Of a stretch of DNA of 64,000 nucleotides, positions 52,007-60,725 are shown one piece after another. The stretch's first letter is position 1. Each line of letters opens with the position of its first letter. Under the pieces are notes generated by a model. It saw nothing but the letters and a program-made list of their open reading frames with translations, searched no databases and had not been told where the DNA came from. The stretch is from Nocardioides eburneiflavus (GTDB lineage: Bacteria > Actinomycetota > Actinomycetes > Propionibacteriales > Nocardioidaceae): positions 4,340,001 to 4,404,000 of the forward strand of contig NZ_SRRO01000001.1 in assembly GCF_004785795.1 (NCBI RefSeq), written 5' to 3'. The position numbers and the translations under genes are program-made.

Positions 52007-52107
52007 CACGACTCCCTCCACGCGCGGCGGCGCTGCCGCGGACGTGAGCCGAACGTAGACCCGGCCCGCGGTCGCGGCAATCCCCAGTGATGGGTAGGTC
52101 GCCCGGC

Positions 52108-52113
52108 TAGCGT
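52108..52113 (+). promoter_or_regulatory. -10 box of a leaderless promoter (TAGCGT)
   Basis: TAGCGT ends six bases before the GTG start of the SRPBCC gene, which has no ribosome binding site. Confidence 0.45.
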
Positions 52114-52119
52114 GGCCTC

Positions 52120-52623
52120 GTGATCGGGGACCAGTGGGGTGTGAGCGACGCCGAGGTGCAGCGCCGCTACGGGTGCGACGACCTGGTCCTCGTCCCGACG
52201 CAGGAGGCGTGGCGTGGGGTGACGGTCCACGCCCCACCGGAGGTCGTGTGGGCGCGGCTGCGGCAGGTGCGCGTGGCGCCCTACTCCTACGACCTGGTCG
52301 ACAACCTCGGCGCCCGGTCGCCACGTCGGCTCCTCGACGTGCCGGAGCCGCAGGTCGGTGACCCGTTCACCCGTGCGTTCGGCCGCGACCAGGGCCGGGT
52401 GGTGGCGGTCGACCCCGGGCGGGAGCTGACCGCCCAGATCCTGGGCGCCTGGATGTCGTACGCCGTGCTGCCCCACCCGCGCGGCGCACGGCTGGTGCTC
52501 AAGGTGGTCGCCCGGACGAACCGGTGGCTCGCGCCGGCGCTCTCCGTCGGCGACCTCGTGATGGCGCGCAAGCAGCTGCTGACCCTCAAGGGGCTGGCCG
52601 AGGCCGACGCGGCGAGTCGCTAG
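52120..52623 (+). CDS. SRPBCC (START/PYR-like) family protein
   Basis: Protein of 167 aa with the helix-grip pattern: VTVHAPPEVVWARLRQV, a small middle region, GRELTAQI, then a C-terminal helix ending LVMARKQLLTLKGLAE. The fold binds hydrophobic ligands, but ligand and role are unknown. The GTG at 52120 is six bases after a TAGCGT box and has no ribosome binding site. Its stop codon overlaps that of the convergent hemerythrin-like gene. Confidence 0.72.
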   Translation: MIGDQWGVSDAEVQRRYGCDDLVLVPTQEAWRGVTVHAPPEVVWARLRQVRVAPYSYDLVDNLGARSPRRLLDVPEPQVGDPFTRAFGRDQGRVVAVDPGRELTAQILGAWMSYAVLPHPRGARLVLKVVARTNRWLAPALSVGDLVMARKQLLTLKGLAEADAASR

Positions 52624-53252
52624 CGCCAGACCGGCGCGACCTCGCGGCGGTAGCGGCGCGCCAGCAGGAGCGTCAGGATCGTCACCACCGGACCGGGGAT
52701 CGTGGCCCGCAGCGACGACCGTTCCCGCTCCCCCGCGCCGTCCTGCATCCACGCCAGCGCGTTGGCGGCGTCGACGATGCTGGCCGGGCGCATGCGGCCG
52801 GCGGCCGTCTTCCACTCGGGGTCGTCCTCGAGCTCGCCCATGACGCCCTCAACGTCGGCCTCCTCGTGGGCGAGGTGGCCGTTGATCACCTCGCTCGCAC
52901 GGGCGACCTCGTCGGCGGCTGCCGTGGCCGAGGCCACAGTGGGTGCTGCGACGACCGCGTCGATGGCGGCCGACGACGAGGCCAGGGCGTGCTTCATCGC
53001 GACGTGCTCGGCCTCCATCTCCTCGAGGAGTGCGGTGTCGAAGCCGCGCGAGGCCAGGAACGGCCACGCGATGCTGTCCTCGGCCTCGTGGTGGTGGGTC
53101 AGCTCGCGGACCAGGTTGCGCCAGGCGGTGCGGACCTGCCGGGCGCGTACGACGTCGCCGGCCGGCAGGCCACGGAGCGCCTGCTCGGTGCGGGCCACGT
53201 CGCGACGCACCGCGGCGTGGATGACCTGGTTCATGCTCATCCGATCGCTCAT
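52620..53252 (-). CDS. Hemerythrin HHE-domain protein
   Basis: Helical protein of 210 aa with the metal-ligand pattern of hemerythrin-like domains: His12, a THHHEAED motif at 52-59, the pair Glu82/His83 in AEHVAMKHA and a fourth-helix NGHLAHEEADV. A hydrophobic segment near the C terminus (PGPVVTILTLLLARRY) may anchor it in the membrane. Members sense or hold oxygen, iron or NO; the exact role is unknown. Several in-frame Met codons near the start (1, 5, 7) leave the true start open. Confidence 0.82.
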   Translation of the reverse strand: MSDRMSMNQVIHAAVRRDVARTEQALRGLPAGDVVRARQVRTAWRNLVRELTHHHEAEDSIAWPFLASRGFDTALLEEMEAEHVAMKHALASSSAAIDAVVAAPTVASATAAADEVARASEVINGHLAHEEADVEGVMGELEDDPEWKTAAGRMRPASIVDAANALAWMQDGAGERERSSLRATIPGPVVTILTLLLARRYRREVAPVWR

Positions 53253-53306
53253 GCCCGGGACGCTAGCTTCCGCTGCGGGGCTGTGACGACCCCATTTCGG
53301 TGGACC

Positions 53307-53750
53307 TCAGCCGGTGACCCGACGCCGCAGCAGGTGCCGTACGGCGACCGCCGTGAGTCCTGCCGCGCCGAGCACGGCGAGCAGCAGCCACGGCCGCCTG
53401 CTCCCCCAGAAGGTCTCGACGACCGCGATGCCCACCGTCAGGTAGACCCCGGCCCACAGCAGCGCGCCGAGCAGCAGCGCGGGCAGGTAGTGGCGCAACG
53501 GCATCCGCAGCGTCCCCGCCGCCAGGTTGACCGCGGTCTGGACGCCCACGGTCATGAAGCACAGCGTGACCGCGGGCGCTCCGAAGCGGCGTACGACGTC
53601 CTCGCCCCGCCGCAGCCATGCCGCGTCGAGGCGCCAGCGCCGTCCGGCCGCGCCGCGTGCCACCCGTCCGACGGCGTACGTGGCGCCGGCCCGGCAGAAC
53701 GCGACGACGACGAGGAAGGCGTAGAGCGGCAGGACCGGCCAGTCGGGCAC
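53307..53750 (-). CDS. Small VTT/SNARE-associated membrane protein
   Basis: Membrane protein of 147 aa with three to four hydrophobic segments. The segment around FMTVGVQTAVNLAAGTLRMPLRHYLPALLLG resembles the core of DedA/VTT-domain proteins but is shorter than full DedA (about 200 aa). The GTG at 53750 has GGAGG eight bases upstream; an ATG eight bases before it is out of frame. Follows hisH with 35 bp and is on the same strand, so it may be read through from the his promoter. Function unknown. Confidence 0.7.
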   Translation of the reverse strand: MPDWPVLPLYAFLVVVAFCRAGATYAVGRVARGAAGRRWRLDAAWLRRGEDVVRRFGAPAVTLCFMTVGVQTAVNLAAGTLRMPLRHYLPALLLGALLWAGVYLTVGIAVVETFWGSRRPWLLLAVLGAAGLTAVAVRHLLRRRVTG

Positions 53751-53785
53751 GCGCCCATCCTCCCAGCCCGGACGACCCGGCTGCG

Positions 53786-54424
53786 TCAGGTCAACGAGGA
53801 GACCCAGTTGCGCAGCAGGGCGGCCCCCGCGTCGCCTGACTTCTCGGGATGGAACTGCGTGGCGGAGAGCGGACCGTTCTCGACCGCGGCGACGAAGCGG
53901 TCGCCTCCGTGCTCGGCCCAGGTGACGAGGGGCGCGGCCGTCCGGTCGTTGGTCACCAGGTCCCACGAGCGGGCGGCGTAGGAGTGCACGAAGTAGAACC
54001 GCTCGTCCTCGACGCCCGCGAAGAGGCGCGTCGCCTCGGGCGCCTCGACGGTGTTCCAGCCCATGTGCGGCACCACGTCCGCCTGGAGCCGGGTGACCAG
54101 CCCGGGCCACTCGTCGCAGCCGTCGGTCTCCACGCCGTGCTCGACGCCGCCGGCGAAGAGGACCTGCATCCCGACGCAGATGCCGAGCACGGGTCGGCCG
54201 CCCGCGAGGCGACGGCCGATGATCCGCTCGCCCTTGATCTCGCGCAGGCCGGCCATGCACGCCGCATACGCCCCGACGCCGGGGACGACGAGCCCGTCGG
54301 CGGCCAGCGCGGTGTCGAAGTCGCCGGTCAGCGTCACCGACGCGCCGGCACGCTCGACGGCGCGCACGACGGAACGGAGGTTGCCCGAGCCGTAGTCCAG
54401 GACGACGACGTCAGGAGAGGTCAC
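53786..54424 (-). CDS. hisH: Imidazole glycerol phosphate synthase glutaminase subunit HisH
   Basis: Class-I glutaminase of 212 aa that supplies ammonia to HisF. The nucleophile Cys is in [10 protein letters not shown], and the His-Glu pair in TQFHPEKSG. The start region ([13 protein letters not shown]) is typical. GTG start overlapping the hisB stop (GTGA). Last of four his genes in this half; in most actinobacteria hisA and hisF would follow directly, but here they lie 7.4 kb further on. Confidence 0.96.
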   Translation of the reverse strand: MTSPDVVVLDYGSGNLRSVVRAVERAGASVTLTGDFDTALAADGLVVPGVGAYAACMAGLREIKGERIIGRRLAGGRPVLGICVGMQVLFAGGVEHGVETDGCDEWPGLVTRLQADVVPHMGWNTVEAPEATRLFAGVEDERFYFVHSYAARSWDLVTNDRTAAPLVTWAEHGGDRFVAAVENGPLSATQFHPEKSGDAGAALLRNWVSSLT

Positions 54425-55029
54425 AGGCTGCCCTTGGTCGACGGCACGCCCGTCTCGCGGGGGTCGAGCGCGACGGCGTCGCGGAAGGCCCGGGCGAACG
54501 CCTTGAACTGGGTCTCGACGATGTGGTGCGGGTCGCGGCCCGCGAGCACGCGCACGTGCAGGCCGAAGTGCCCGTGCTGGGCGATGGACTCGAAGACGTG
54601 CTGGGTGAGCGAGCCCGCGTAGAGCACGCCGCTGCCGCCGATGGCGGCGTAGACCTGGCCCTCCGGCTCGCCCGTGTGCACGCAGTAGGGGCGTCCGGAG
54701 ACGTCGACGACGGCCTGGACGAGCGCCTCGTCGAGCGGGACGGTCGCGTCGCCGAAGCGGCGGATCCCGGACTTGTCGCCCAGCGCCTCGCGCAGCGCCT
54801 GCCCGAGCACGATCGCGGTGTCCTCCACCGAGTGGTGCGCGTCGATGTGCGTGTCGCCCTCGGTGCGGACGACGAGGTCGACGAGCGAGTGGCGGGCGAA
54901 CGCGTCGAGCATGTGGTCGTAGAACCCGACCCCGGTGGACACCTCGGAGCGGCCGCTGCCGTCGAGGTCGACCTCGACGAGCACCTTCGACTCCTTGGTG
55001 GTGCGCTCGATCCTGGCGGTGCGGCTCAT
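54421..55029 (-). CDS. hisB: Imidazoleglycerol-phosphate dehydratase HisB
   Basis: Enzyme of 202 aa that removes water from imidazole glycerol phosphate. The duplicated half-domain fold shows metal ligands in [10 protein letters not shown] and [16 protein letters not shown]. Length and start ([14 protein letters not shown]) are usual. ATG 55029 overlaps the hisC stop by ATGA and its own stop overlaps the hisH start. Confidence 0.97.
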   Translation of the reverse strand: MSRTARIERTTKESKVLVEVDLDGSGRSEVSTGVGFYDHMLDAFARHSLVDLVVRTEGDTHIDAHHSVEDTAIVLGQALREALGDKSGIRRFGDATVPLDEALVQAVVDVSGRPYCVHTGEPEGQVYAAIGGSGVLYAGSLTQHVFESIAQHGHFGLHVRVLAGRDPHHIVETQFKAFARAFRDAVALDPRETGVPSTKGSL

Positions 55030-56159
55030 GCCGGCTCCCTCTCGCTCGTCTGCGGCACCGTGTCCACCAGTGCCTGCCTGAATGCTGCCATCTCGTCGGG
55101 CGTGCCGACCGAGACCCGCAGCCACCCGTCGGGGCCGGTCTCCCGGATCAGCACGCCGCGGTCGACCAGACCCTGCCAGACCGCGTGCCGGTCGGCGAAG
55201 CGGCCGAACAGCACGAAGTTGGCGTCGGAGTCGGCGACCTCGAACCCCTGCTCGCGCAGCCACGCCACGGTCGCGTCGCGCTCGGCGCGCAGGTCGTCCA
55301 CCCGGCCGAGCAGCTCCGGCGCGTGGCGCAGCGCGGCGAGCGCGGTCGCCTGGGTGACGGCCGAGAGGTGGTAGGGCAGCCGGACGACGCGGATCGCGTC
55401 ACAGATCGCGGGATCCGCGGCGAGGTAGCCCAGCCGCGCCCCTGCCAGGGCGAACGCCTTGCTCATCGTGCGGGTCACCACGAGGTTGCGGTGACGAGGC
55501 AGCAGCTCCAGCGCGCTCGGCGTGCCGGCGCGACGGAACTCGCCGTACGCCTCGTCGACCACCACCAGCCCGCCGGGCTCGTAGGACGCGGCCGCCTCGC
55601 ACAGCATGGTCACCGCCTCGGGCGGCAGCGCCGTCCCGGTGGGGTTGTTGGGGCTGGGCAGCAGCACCACAGACGGCCGCCGCTCCAGCACGAGCTCCCG
55701 CGCGGTGTCGAGGTCGAGGGAGAAGTCCTCGGCCCGGTGGCCGGCCACCCACTCCGTCATGGTGTCGCGGGCGTACTCGGGATACATCGAGTACGTGGGG
55801 GCGAACGACAGCGCGACGCGCCCCGGCCCGCCGAAGGCCTGGAGCAGCTGGAGCATGACCTCGTTGGACCCGTTGGCGGCCCACACCATCTCCGGGGTGG
55901 TGCCGCTGCCGCCGGAGGTGTCGATGTAGGCCGCGAGCGCGGTCCGCAGCTCGACGAACTCCCGGTCGGGATAGCGGTTGAGCGAGACCGCGGCCTCCCC
56001 GACCGCGCGGGCGATGTCGGCTGCCGCCTCCGGCGAGGGGCCGTAGGGGTTCTCGTTGACGTTGAGCTGGACCGGCGCCTGCTCGCGCGACAGCTGCGGC
56101 GCGCCATAGGGCTCGATCCCCTGCAGCTCGTGGCGCAGAGGTGGGAATCCGGCGCTCAT
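55026..56159 (-). CDS. hisC: Histidinol-phosphate aminotransferase HisC
   Basis: PLP-dependent class-II/I-type aminotransferase of 377 aa. Features are [11 protein letters not shown], the PSPNNPTG stretch, [10 protein letters not shown] with the cofactor-binding Asp and Tyr, the PLP Lys in [15 protein letters not shown] and the C-terminal [12 protein letters not shown] 56159 overlaps the hisD stop. Full-length for the family. Confidence 0.97.
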   Translation of the reverse strand: MSAGFPPLRHELQGIEPYGAPQLSREQAPVQLNVNENPYGPSPEAAADIARAVGEAAVSLNRYPDREFVELRTALAAYIDTSGGSGTTPEMVWAANGSNEVMLQLLQAFGGPGRVALSFAPTYSMYPEYARDTMTEWVAGHRAEDFSLDLDTARELVLERRPSVVLLPSPNNPTGTALPPEAVTMLCEAAASYEPGGLVVVDEAYGEFRRAGTPSALELLPRHRNLVVTRTMSKAFALAGARLGYLAADPAICDAIRVVRLPYHLSAVTQATALAALRHAPELLGRVDDLRAERDATVAWLREQGFEVADSDANFVLFGRFADRHAVWQGLVDRGVLIRETGPDGWLRVSVGTPDEMAAFRQALVDTVPQTSEREPA

Positions 56160-57472
56160 CGCTCGGAGCTGTCCACGAACCGGGAGCTCACGCCGGCGCC
56201 GTGGCCGGGCAGGTCCTCGGCCTCGGCGAGGGTCACGACGTGGTGGGCGACCTCGGCGAGCGCCTCGCGGGTGTACTCGACGTGGTGCACCCGGCGCATG
56301 AACGAGTGCACGCCGAGCCCCGAGGAGTGGCAGGCGCAGCCGGCGGTGGGCAGGACGTGGTTGGAGCCGGCGCAGTAGTCGCCCAGCGCGACCGGCGACC
56401 AGGGGCCGATGAAGACGGCACCGGCGTTGCGGACCCGAGCAGCCACGGCACGCGCGTCGCGGGTGTGGATCTCGGTGTGCTCCGACGCGTAGGCGTTGAC
56501 CACCTCGAGGCCCTGGTCGAGGTCGTCGACCAGCACGATCGCGGACTGGACGCCCCCCAGGGCTGCCGCCACCCGCTCGCTGTGCCGGGTCACCGCCACC
56601 TGCTTGTCCAGCTCGGCCTCGACCTCGTCGGCCAGGCCGACGGAGTCGGTGACGAGCAGCGAGGCCGAGGTGCCGCCGTGCTCGCACTCGGTGAGGAGGT
56701 CCGCGGCGACGAAGGCGGCCTCGGCCGAGTCGTCGGCGAGGACGGCGATCTCGCTGGGACCGGCCTCGGAGTCGATGCCGACGACGCCGCGCAGGAGCCG
56801 CTTGGCCGCGATGACGTAGAGGTTGCCGGGACCGGTGACCAGGTCGACGCGACGGCAGGGTCCGGCACCGTGGGCCAGCATCGCGATCGCCTGCGCGCCA
56901 CCCACGGCGTACACCTCGTCGATCCCGAGCAGGGCGCAGCCGGCGAGGATCGTGGCGTCCGGCAGTCCGGTCTCGCGGGTGGGCGGGGCGGCCACGCACA
57001 GCGACCGCACCCCGGCCACTTGGGCCGGGACGACGTTCATGACGAGGGTGGACACCAGGGGCGCCAGGCCTCCCGGGACGTAGAGCCCGGCCCGGTCGAC
57101 AGGGACGGACTTGTGGGTGATCACCGCTCCGGGCGCCACCTCGACCACCGAGTCGGCCTCGACGTCGGCCTCGCTGGTGGCCCGCAGCCGACGGATCGAC
57201 TCCTCCAGACCGGCTCGCACCGCGGGGTCCAGCGCCGCGAGCGCGTCGGCGAGCGCCGCCGCGGGCACGCGGGGGTCGGGCACGTCGACGCCGTCGTGCT
57301 CGAGCGTGAGCTCGCGGACGGCGTCGAGGCCCCGGGCCCGGACGGCCTCGATGATCGGCCGCACCACGTGCGTCGCCGCCTCGACGTCGAACTCGGCGCG
57401 AGGCACGCTCGCGCGGTAGTCGACGGACGCCGGGTCGGCGCCCCTCAGGTCGATGCGGCGGATGAGGGACAT
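56156..57472 (-). CDS. hisD: Histidinol dehydrogenase HisD
   Basis: NAD-dependent, zinc enzyme of 438 aa that oxidises histidinol to histidine in two steps. Visible are the GPGNLYVIAAKR cofactor motif, EAGPSEIAVLADD and the zinc/active-site region CAGSNHVLPTAG followed by CACHSSGLGVHSF. First gene of the hisDCBH operon. The ATG at 57472 is seven bases after a TAGAAT -10 box, so the mRNA is probably leaderless; frames extending 38 codons upstream have no support. Confidence 0.97.
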   Translation of the reverse strand: MSLIRRIDLRGADPASVDYRASVPRAEFDVEAATHVVRPIIEAVRARGLDAVRELTLEHDGVDVPDPRVPAAALADALAALDPAVRAGLEESIRRLRATSEADVEADSVVEVAPGAVITHKSVPVDRAGLYVPGGLAPLVSTLVMNVVPAQVAGVRSLCVAAPPTRETGLPDATILAGCALLGIDEVYAVGGAQAIAMLAHGAGPCRRVDLVTGPGNLYVIAAKRLLRGVVGIDSEAGPSEIAVLADDSAEAAFVAADLLTECEHGGTSASLLVTDSVGLADEVEAELDKQVAVTRHSERVAAALGGVQSAIVLVDDLDQGLEVVNAYASEHTEIHTRDARAVAARVRNAGAVFIGPWSPVALGDYCAGSNHVLPTAGCACHSSGLGVHSFMRRVHHVEYTREALAEVAHHVVTLAEAEDLPGHGAGVSSRFVDSSER

Positions 57473-57479
57473 GCCGTCG

Positions 57480-57485
57480 ATTCTA
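57480..57485 (-). promoter_or_regulatory. -10 box of the hisD leaderless promoter (TAGAAT)
   Basis: TAGAAT-CGACGGC-ATG on the minus strand. No clear -35. Confidence 0.6.
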
Positions 57486-57538
57486 GGTTCCCCGGCGGGT
57501 CGGGCCGAAGTCGCGGGTGTGGGGTGGACAGCGGCGAC

Positions 57539-57544
57539 TAGTGT
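57539..57544 (+). promoter_or_regulatory. -10 box of a leaderless promoter (TAGTGT)
   Basis: TAGTGT ends seven bases before the GTG of the Lon-N-domain gene, which has no ribosome binding site. It is back-to-back with the hisD promoter. Confidence 0.45.
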
Positions 57545-57551
57545 CGTCGGT

Positions 57552-58220
57552 GTGAGCGACCAGCTGCCGATGTTCCCGCTGAGCACCGTGGTGTTCCCGG
57601 GGATGAGCGTGCCGCTCCACGTGTTCGAGGATCGCTACCGGATGCTCGTACGCCACCTGCTCGAGGTCGACGACCCGGTGCAGCGCGTCTTCGGCACCGT
57701 CGCCATCCGGGAGGGCTACGAGGTCGGCGACCACGGCGCCCAGTCGGTCTACCGGGTGGGGTGCGTGCTCCAGCTCACCGACGTCGAGCGCCGCGACGAC
57801 GGCACCTTCGACATCGTGGCGGTCGCCCGCGAACGGCTCGTGCTGGAGGAGATGCAACGGGGCACCGACTTCCCCCAGGGTGTCGCCGAGGTCCTGGCCG
57901 AGCCGGAGGTCGAGGTGCCCGAGGACGTGCTCGACCGCGCCCGCGCGACCTTCACCGCGTTCCGTGCCGCGATGACCGAGCTGCAGGGCGACGACCCCTA
58001 CAGCGGGACGCTCCCCCGCGACCCCGACTACCTCGCCTGGACGCTGTCCGCCCTCGCTCCCCTGCCGATGGCCGAGCGCCAGTCGCTGCTCGAGGCCGAG
58101 GACGCGACCGAGCGGCTCATCCTCGTCACCCAGCTGCTGACCGACGAGCTGCGCGCCATCAACGTCATCCCGTCGCTGCCCGCCACGCAGGTCGCACGTA
58201 CGGCCTGGTCGCCGAACTGA
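57552..58220 (+). CDS. Lon N-terminal (LON substrate-binding) domain protein
   Basis: Stand-alone LON domain of 222 aa, without ATPase or protease parts. The start MFPLSTVVFPGMSVPLHVFEDRY is the family signature, and a helical C-terminal half ends with an ERLILVTQLLTDELR helix. Such proteins are common in actinobacteria, with no settled role. GTG start at 57552, divergent from hisD. Confidence 0.87.
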   Translation: MSDQLPMFPLSTVVFPGMSVPLHVFEDRYRMLVRHLLEVDDPVQRVFGTVAIREGYEVGDHGAQSVYRVGCVLQLTDVERRDDGTFDIVAVARERLVLEEMQRGTDFPQGVAEVLAEPEVEVPEDVLDRARATFTAFRAAMTELQGDDPYSGTLPRDPDYLAWTLSALAPLPMAERQSLLEAEDATERLILVTQLLTDELRAINVIPSLPATQVARTAWSPN

Positions 58221-58346
58221 GAGCCCGCAGCTGCGGCGAGGTACGAGCCGAAGCGACGGGGGCGAGGATTGAGCAAGCGACGCGACTGAGGCACGAAGTC
58301 GCACGAGCGCGTCGAAATCGACCGCGGAGGATGTGAGGATCGAGCC

Positions 58347-58874
58347 GTGGCAAGACGGACGAGCGGTGGCGGCACCCCGGCCACGGTCGCACTCACGCGA
58401 GCCGGAATCTCCTACGAGGTGCGGGCCTACGAGCACGACCCCCGGAGGACGTCGCCTGCCCTGAGCAGGTCGCGCAGCGACCGTGTCGAAGGGTACGGCC
58501 TGGAGGCGGCCCAGGCGCTGGGCGTCGAGCCGGCCCGGGTGTTCAAGACGCTGCTGGCCTCCCTCGACGGCACCCTGGTGGTCGGCATCGTCCCGGTGTC
58601 CGGCCAGCTCGACCTCAAGGCGCTCGCCCGTGCGCTGGACGGCAGCAAGGCCGTGATGGCCGACGTCGCCGCCGCGGAGCGGGCCACGGGCTACGTCGCG
58701 GGTGGCATCTCACCCGTCGGGCAGAAGCGCCCGCACCGCACGGTGCTCGACGCGTCGGCGCTCGACCACGGCACCATCCTGGTCTCGGGCGGACGGCGCG
58801 GCCTCGACATCGAGCTCGCGCCGCAGGACCTGGTGGCGATCACCGGAGCGGTGATCGCCACCATCCGTCGCTGA
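58347..58874 (+). CDS. YbaK/EbsC-type Cys-tRNA(Pro) deacylase with in-frame REP insertion
   Basis: Protein of 175 aa that would remove mis-attached cysteine from tRNA-Pro. Family features are RVFKTLLASLDG, the KALARALDGSKAVMAD segment and GYVAGGISPVGQKRP with the substrate-binding Gly loop. The common N-terminal pattern EHDP-x-GLEAAQALG is split after residue 36 by about 13 residues (PALSRSRSDRVEG) that come from a REP-like hairpin. The core motifs are intact, so the protein may still fold and work. GTG start with a GGAGG-type stretch just upstream. Confidence 0.88.
   Translation: MARRTSGGGTPATVALTRAGISYEVRAYEHDPRRTSPALSRSRSDRVEGYGLEAAQALGVEPARVFKTLLASLDGTLVVGIVPVSGQLDLKALARALDGSKAVMADVAAAERATGYVAGGISPVGQKRPHRTVLDASALDHGTILVSGGRRGLDIELAPQDLVAITGAVIATIRR
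58459..58493. repeat. REP-like palindrome inside the YbaK-type gene
   Basis: A 35-bp element with outer CCCT...AGGG and inner GGTCGC-GCA-GCGACC stem, ending GTGTCGAAGGG, of a kind common between genes in Nocardioides-type genomes (from memory). Here it lies in the reading frame. Confidence 0.65.
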
Positions 58875-58901
58875 GCGGGTCGCGGGTGTCCGCGCCGACC
58901 G

Positions 58902-60656
58902 TCAGTCGGTCGTGACCTTCATGAGGCCGTGGACGGTCTCGTCGTCGACCCAGGTGCTGAACCCGAACGCGGCCAGCGGCTCGAGGTTCTCGCTCACCTC
59001 GGGCATGTCCTTGGTGAGGCGCACGAGCCAGTCGTCGTCGGCGTTGAAGTTGACGAACAGCACCGACTGGGCCTCGTCGGCGTCCACCACCTCGGAGTAG
59101 GTCGCGCTGTCACCGAGGCTGCCCCCGTCCTCCAGCGCGCTGCGGTAGTCGTCCGCGAGGGCGAGCACGGCGTAGCCGTCGCCCTCGGTGACCTCGAGGT
59201 ACTCGGCGGCCTCGGGCCCGGCCTGGGCGCTGATCTTGTCGAGCACGGCCTGGATCTCGTCGGCGTCGCCCTTGATGCGGATGCCGGCCGGCACCTCGCC
59301 CGGCCCGCCGTTGGCGACGGCGTCGGGGTCGAGCCCGCCGCCCATCGACACGGTCACGCCGTCGCCGAGCAACGTCTCGACGTCCTCGGGGAAGGCCAGT
59401 CCGGTCTCGGACTCGAACTCGGCGATCTGCTCGTCGATGGACTCCGTCTCGTCGGGCGCGAGGGTCTTGACGTAGTCGAGGAGCCCCTGCGCCCAGCCCT
59501 CCTCGAGGGCGAACCCGAACGCCGCGACCGTGTCCTCCGGGAGGCCGGAGATCATCTCGACGCCCTCCTCACTCTCGACGAAGCGGGTGAGGTCCTTGTT
59601 GTAGTTGGACATGGCGTACTCGACCTCGACCGCGCCGTCGTCGAAGCGGACGGTGGCCGCCGCGCCGTCGAAGTCGTTGATCATCTGCTGGAGCTCCTCG
59701 GGGACCTCCTCGGGCTCGCCCGAGGCGGCGTCGTCCGAGGTCTCGAAGCACTCCTCGATGTCCTCCGGGGCGGCGTTCTCGAAGCACTCCGGGTCCATGC
59801 CCATGGCGTCGGGCGCCGGGGCGAACGGCGAGCCGGGCATGCCCAGCATGCCCATGCCGGCGGCGTCCTCGACGTACTTGGTGACGCCCTTGGCGACGTA
59901 CATCGACATGAAGCCGTCGTCGCCCGCCTCGCCGGTCCACTGCGTGAACGAGGAGTCGGCGGCCAGCGACGAGCCGTCCGCGGCGTCGACGACCTGCTGC
60001 GCGATCTCCTCGGTCTCGGCCAGGACGATCCAGTCGCCGTCGACGACCCAGCCGCCGACGCCGTCGCTGCTCTCCTCGCCCCCGTCCCCGCCGCCGCCGT
60101 CGCCCTCGGCGCTGCCGCCGCACGCGTCGACGAGCGTGGCGAGGCCGTCCTCGGCCTTGCCCGCGTCGGTGGTCTGGACGACGCCGACGGCTGCCGGCTC
60201 GTCCTCACCGAGGTCGACGGCGGCCATCGCGGCGCGCGAGCCGAGCCACGGCTCGACGTCGGCCGCGTAGTCGAGGCCCTCGCACTCGCCGGAGGAGGTG
60301 ATCTCCTCGAACAGCCGCTCGCGCAGGTCGTCGTCGGTCTCGAGGTCGACGTTGTCGGCGAACCCGGGGAACTTGCGCAGGGTCTTGATGGCCTCGATCT
60401 TCTGCCCGCCGCTCGGGTCGAGGTCGACGCTGAAGTAGGCGACCGTCGAGTCGGGCAGGGCCTCGGCCGGCTGCGCGCCCGTGGCGAAGAAGCTGGTGGC
60501 GGCCCAGGCACCGCCGGCGACCACGGCGCCGCCGGCGAGGATGGCGCCGAGCGCGACGAGGCGCTTCTTGGTGTCGTTGGTGGGCGCGGTCTCGACCGGA
60601 CCCGACCCGTCGAGGTACTCGGGGCCGTTGGTCGGGCCACCCGGTGTCATGCTCAT
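58902..60656 (-). CDS. DUF3352-family membrane-anchored protein
   Basis: Protein of 584 aa. After about 30 cytoplasmic residues there is one transmembrane segment (VALGAILAGGAVVAGGAWAA), then a long extracytoplasmic part with the DUF3352 start PDSTVAYFSVDLDPSGGQ. A low-complexity Gly/Asp/Ser/Glu insert (EGDGGGGDGGEESSDG) lies near residue 190. Two repeated halves with D-E-x-Q-S-V-L-F-V-N-F-N type strands suggest a duplicated fold. Function unknown. ATG 60656 has GGAG ten bases upstream. It follows the small membrane gene with 69 bp between. Confidence 0.85.
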   Translation of the reverse strand: MSMTPGGPTNGPEYLDGSGPVETAPTNDTKKRLVALGAILAGGAVVAGGAWAATSFFATGAQPAEALPDSTVAYFSVDLDPSGGQKIEAIKTLRKFPGFADNVDLETDDDLRERLFEEITSSGECEGLDYAADVEPWLGSRAAMAAVDLGEDEPAAVGVVQTTDAGKAEDGLATLVDACGGSAEGDGGGGDGGEESSDGVGGWVVDGDWIVLAETEEIAQQVVDAADGSSLAADSSFTQWTGEAGDDGFMSMYVAKGVTKYVEDAAGMGMLGMPGSPFAPAPDAMGMDPECFENAAPEDIEECFETSDDAASGEPEEVPEELQQMINDFDGAAATVRFDDGAVEVEYAMSNYNKDLTRFVESEEGVEMISGLPEDTVAAFGFALEEGWAQGLLDYVKTLAPDETESIDEQIAEFESETGLAFPEDVETLLGDGVTVSMGGGLDPDAVANGGPGEVPAGIRIKGDADEIQAVLDKISAQAGPEAAEYLEVTEGDGYAVLALADDYRSALEDGGSLGDSATYSEVVDADEAQSVLFVNFNADDDWLVRLTKDMPEVSENLEPLAAFGFSTWVDDETVHGLMKVTTD

Positions 60657-60725
60657 CTTGCTCTGCTCCCCCGTTGCACGGTTCCCGGCGGGCGCCGGGA
60701 CTGCCCTGGTGCGGGCGTGCAAAGC

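Noticed and set aside
58221-58346. Possible further REP copy between the Lon-N and YbaK genes
   Set aside because: Repetitive look (GCGA-rich) but no clear palindrome like the other two.
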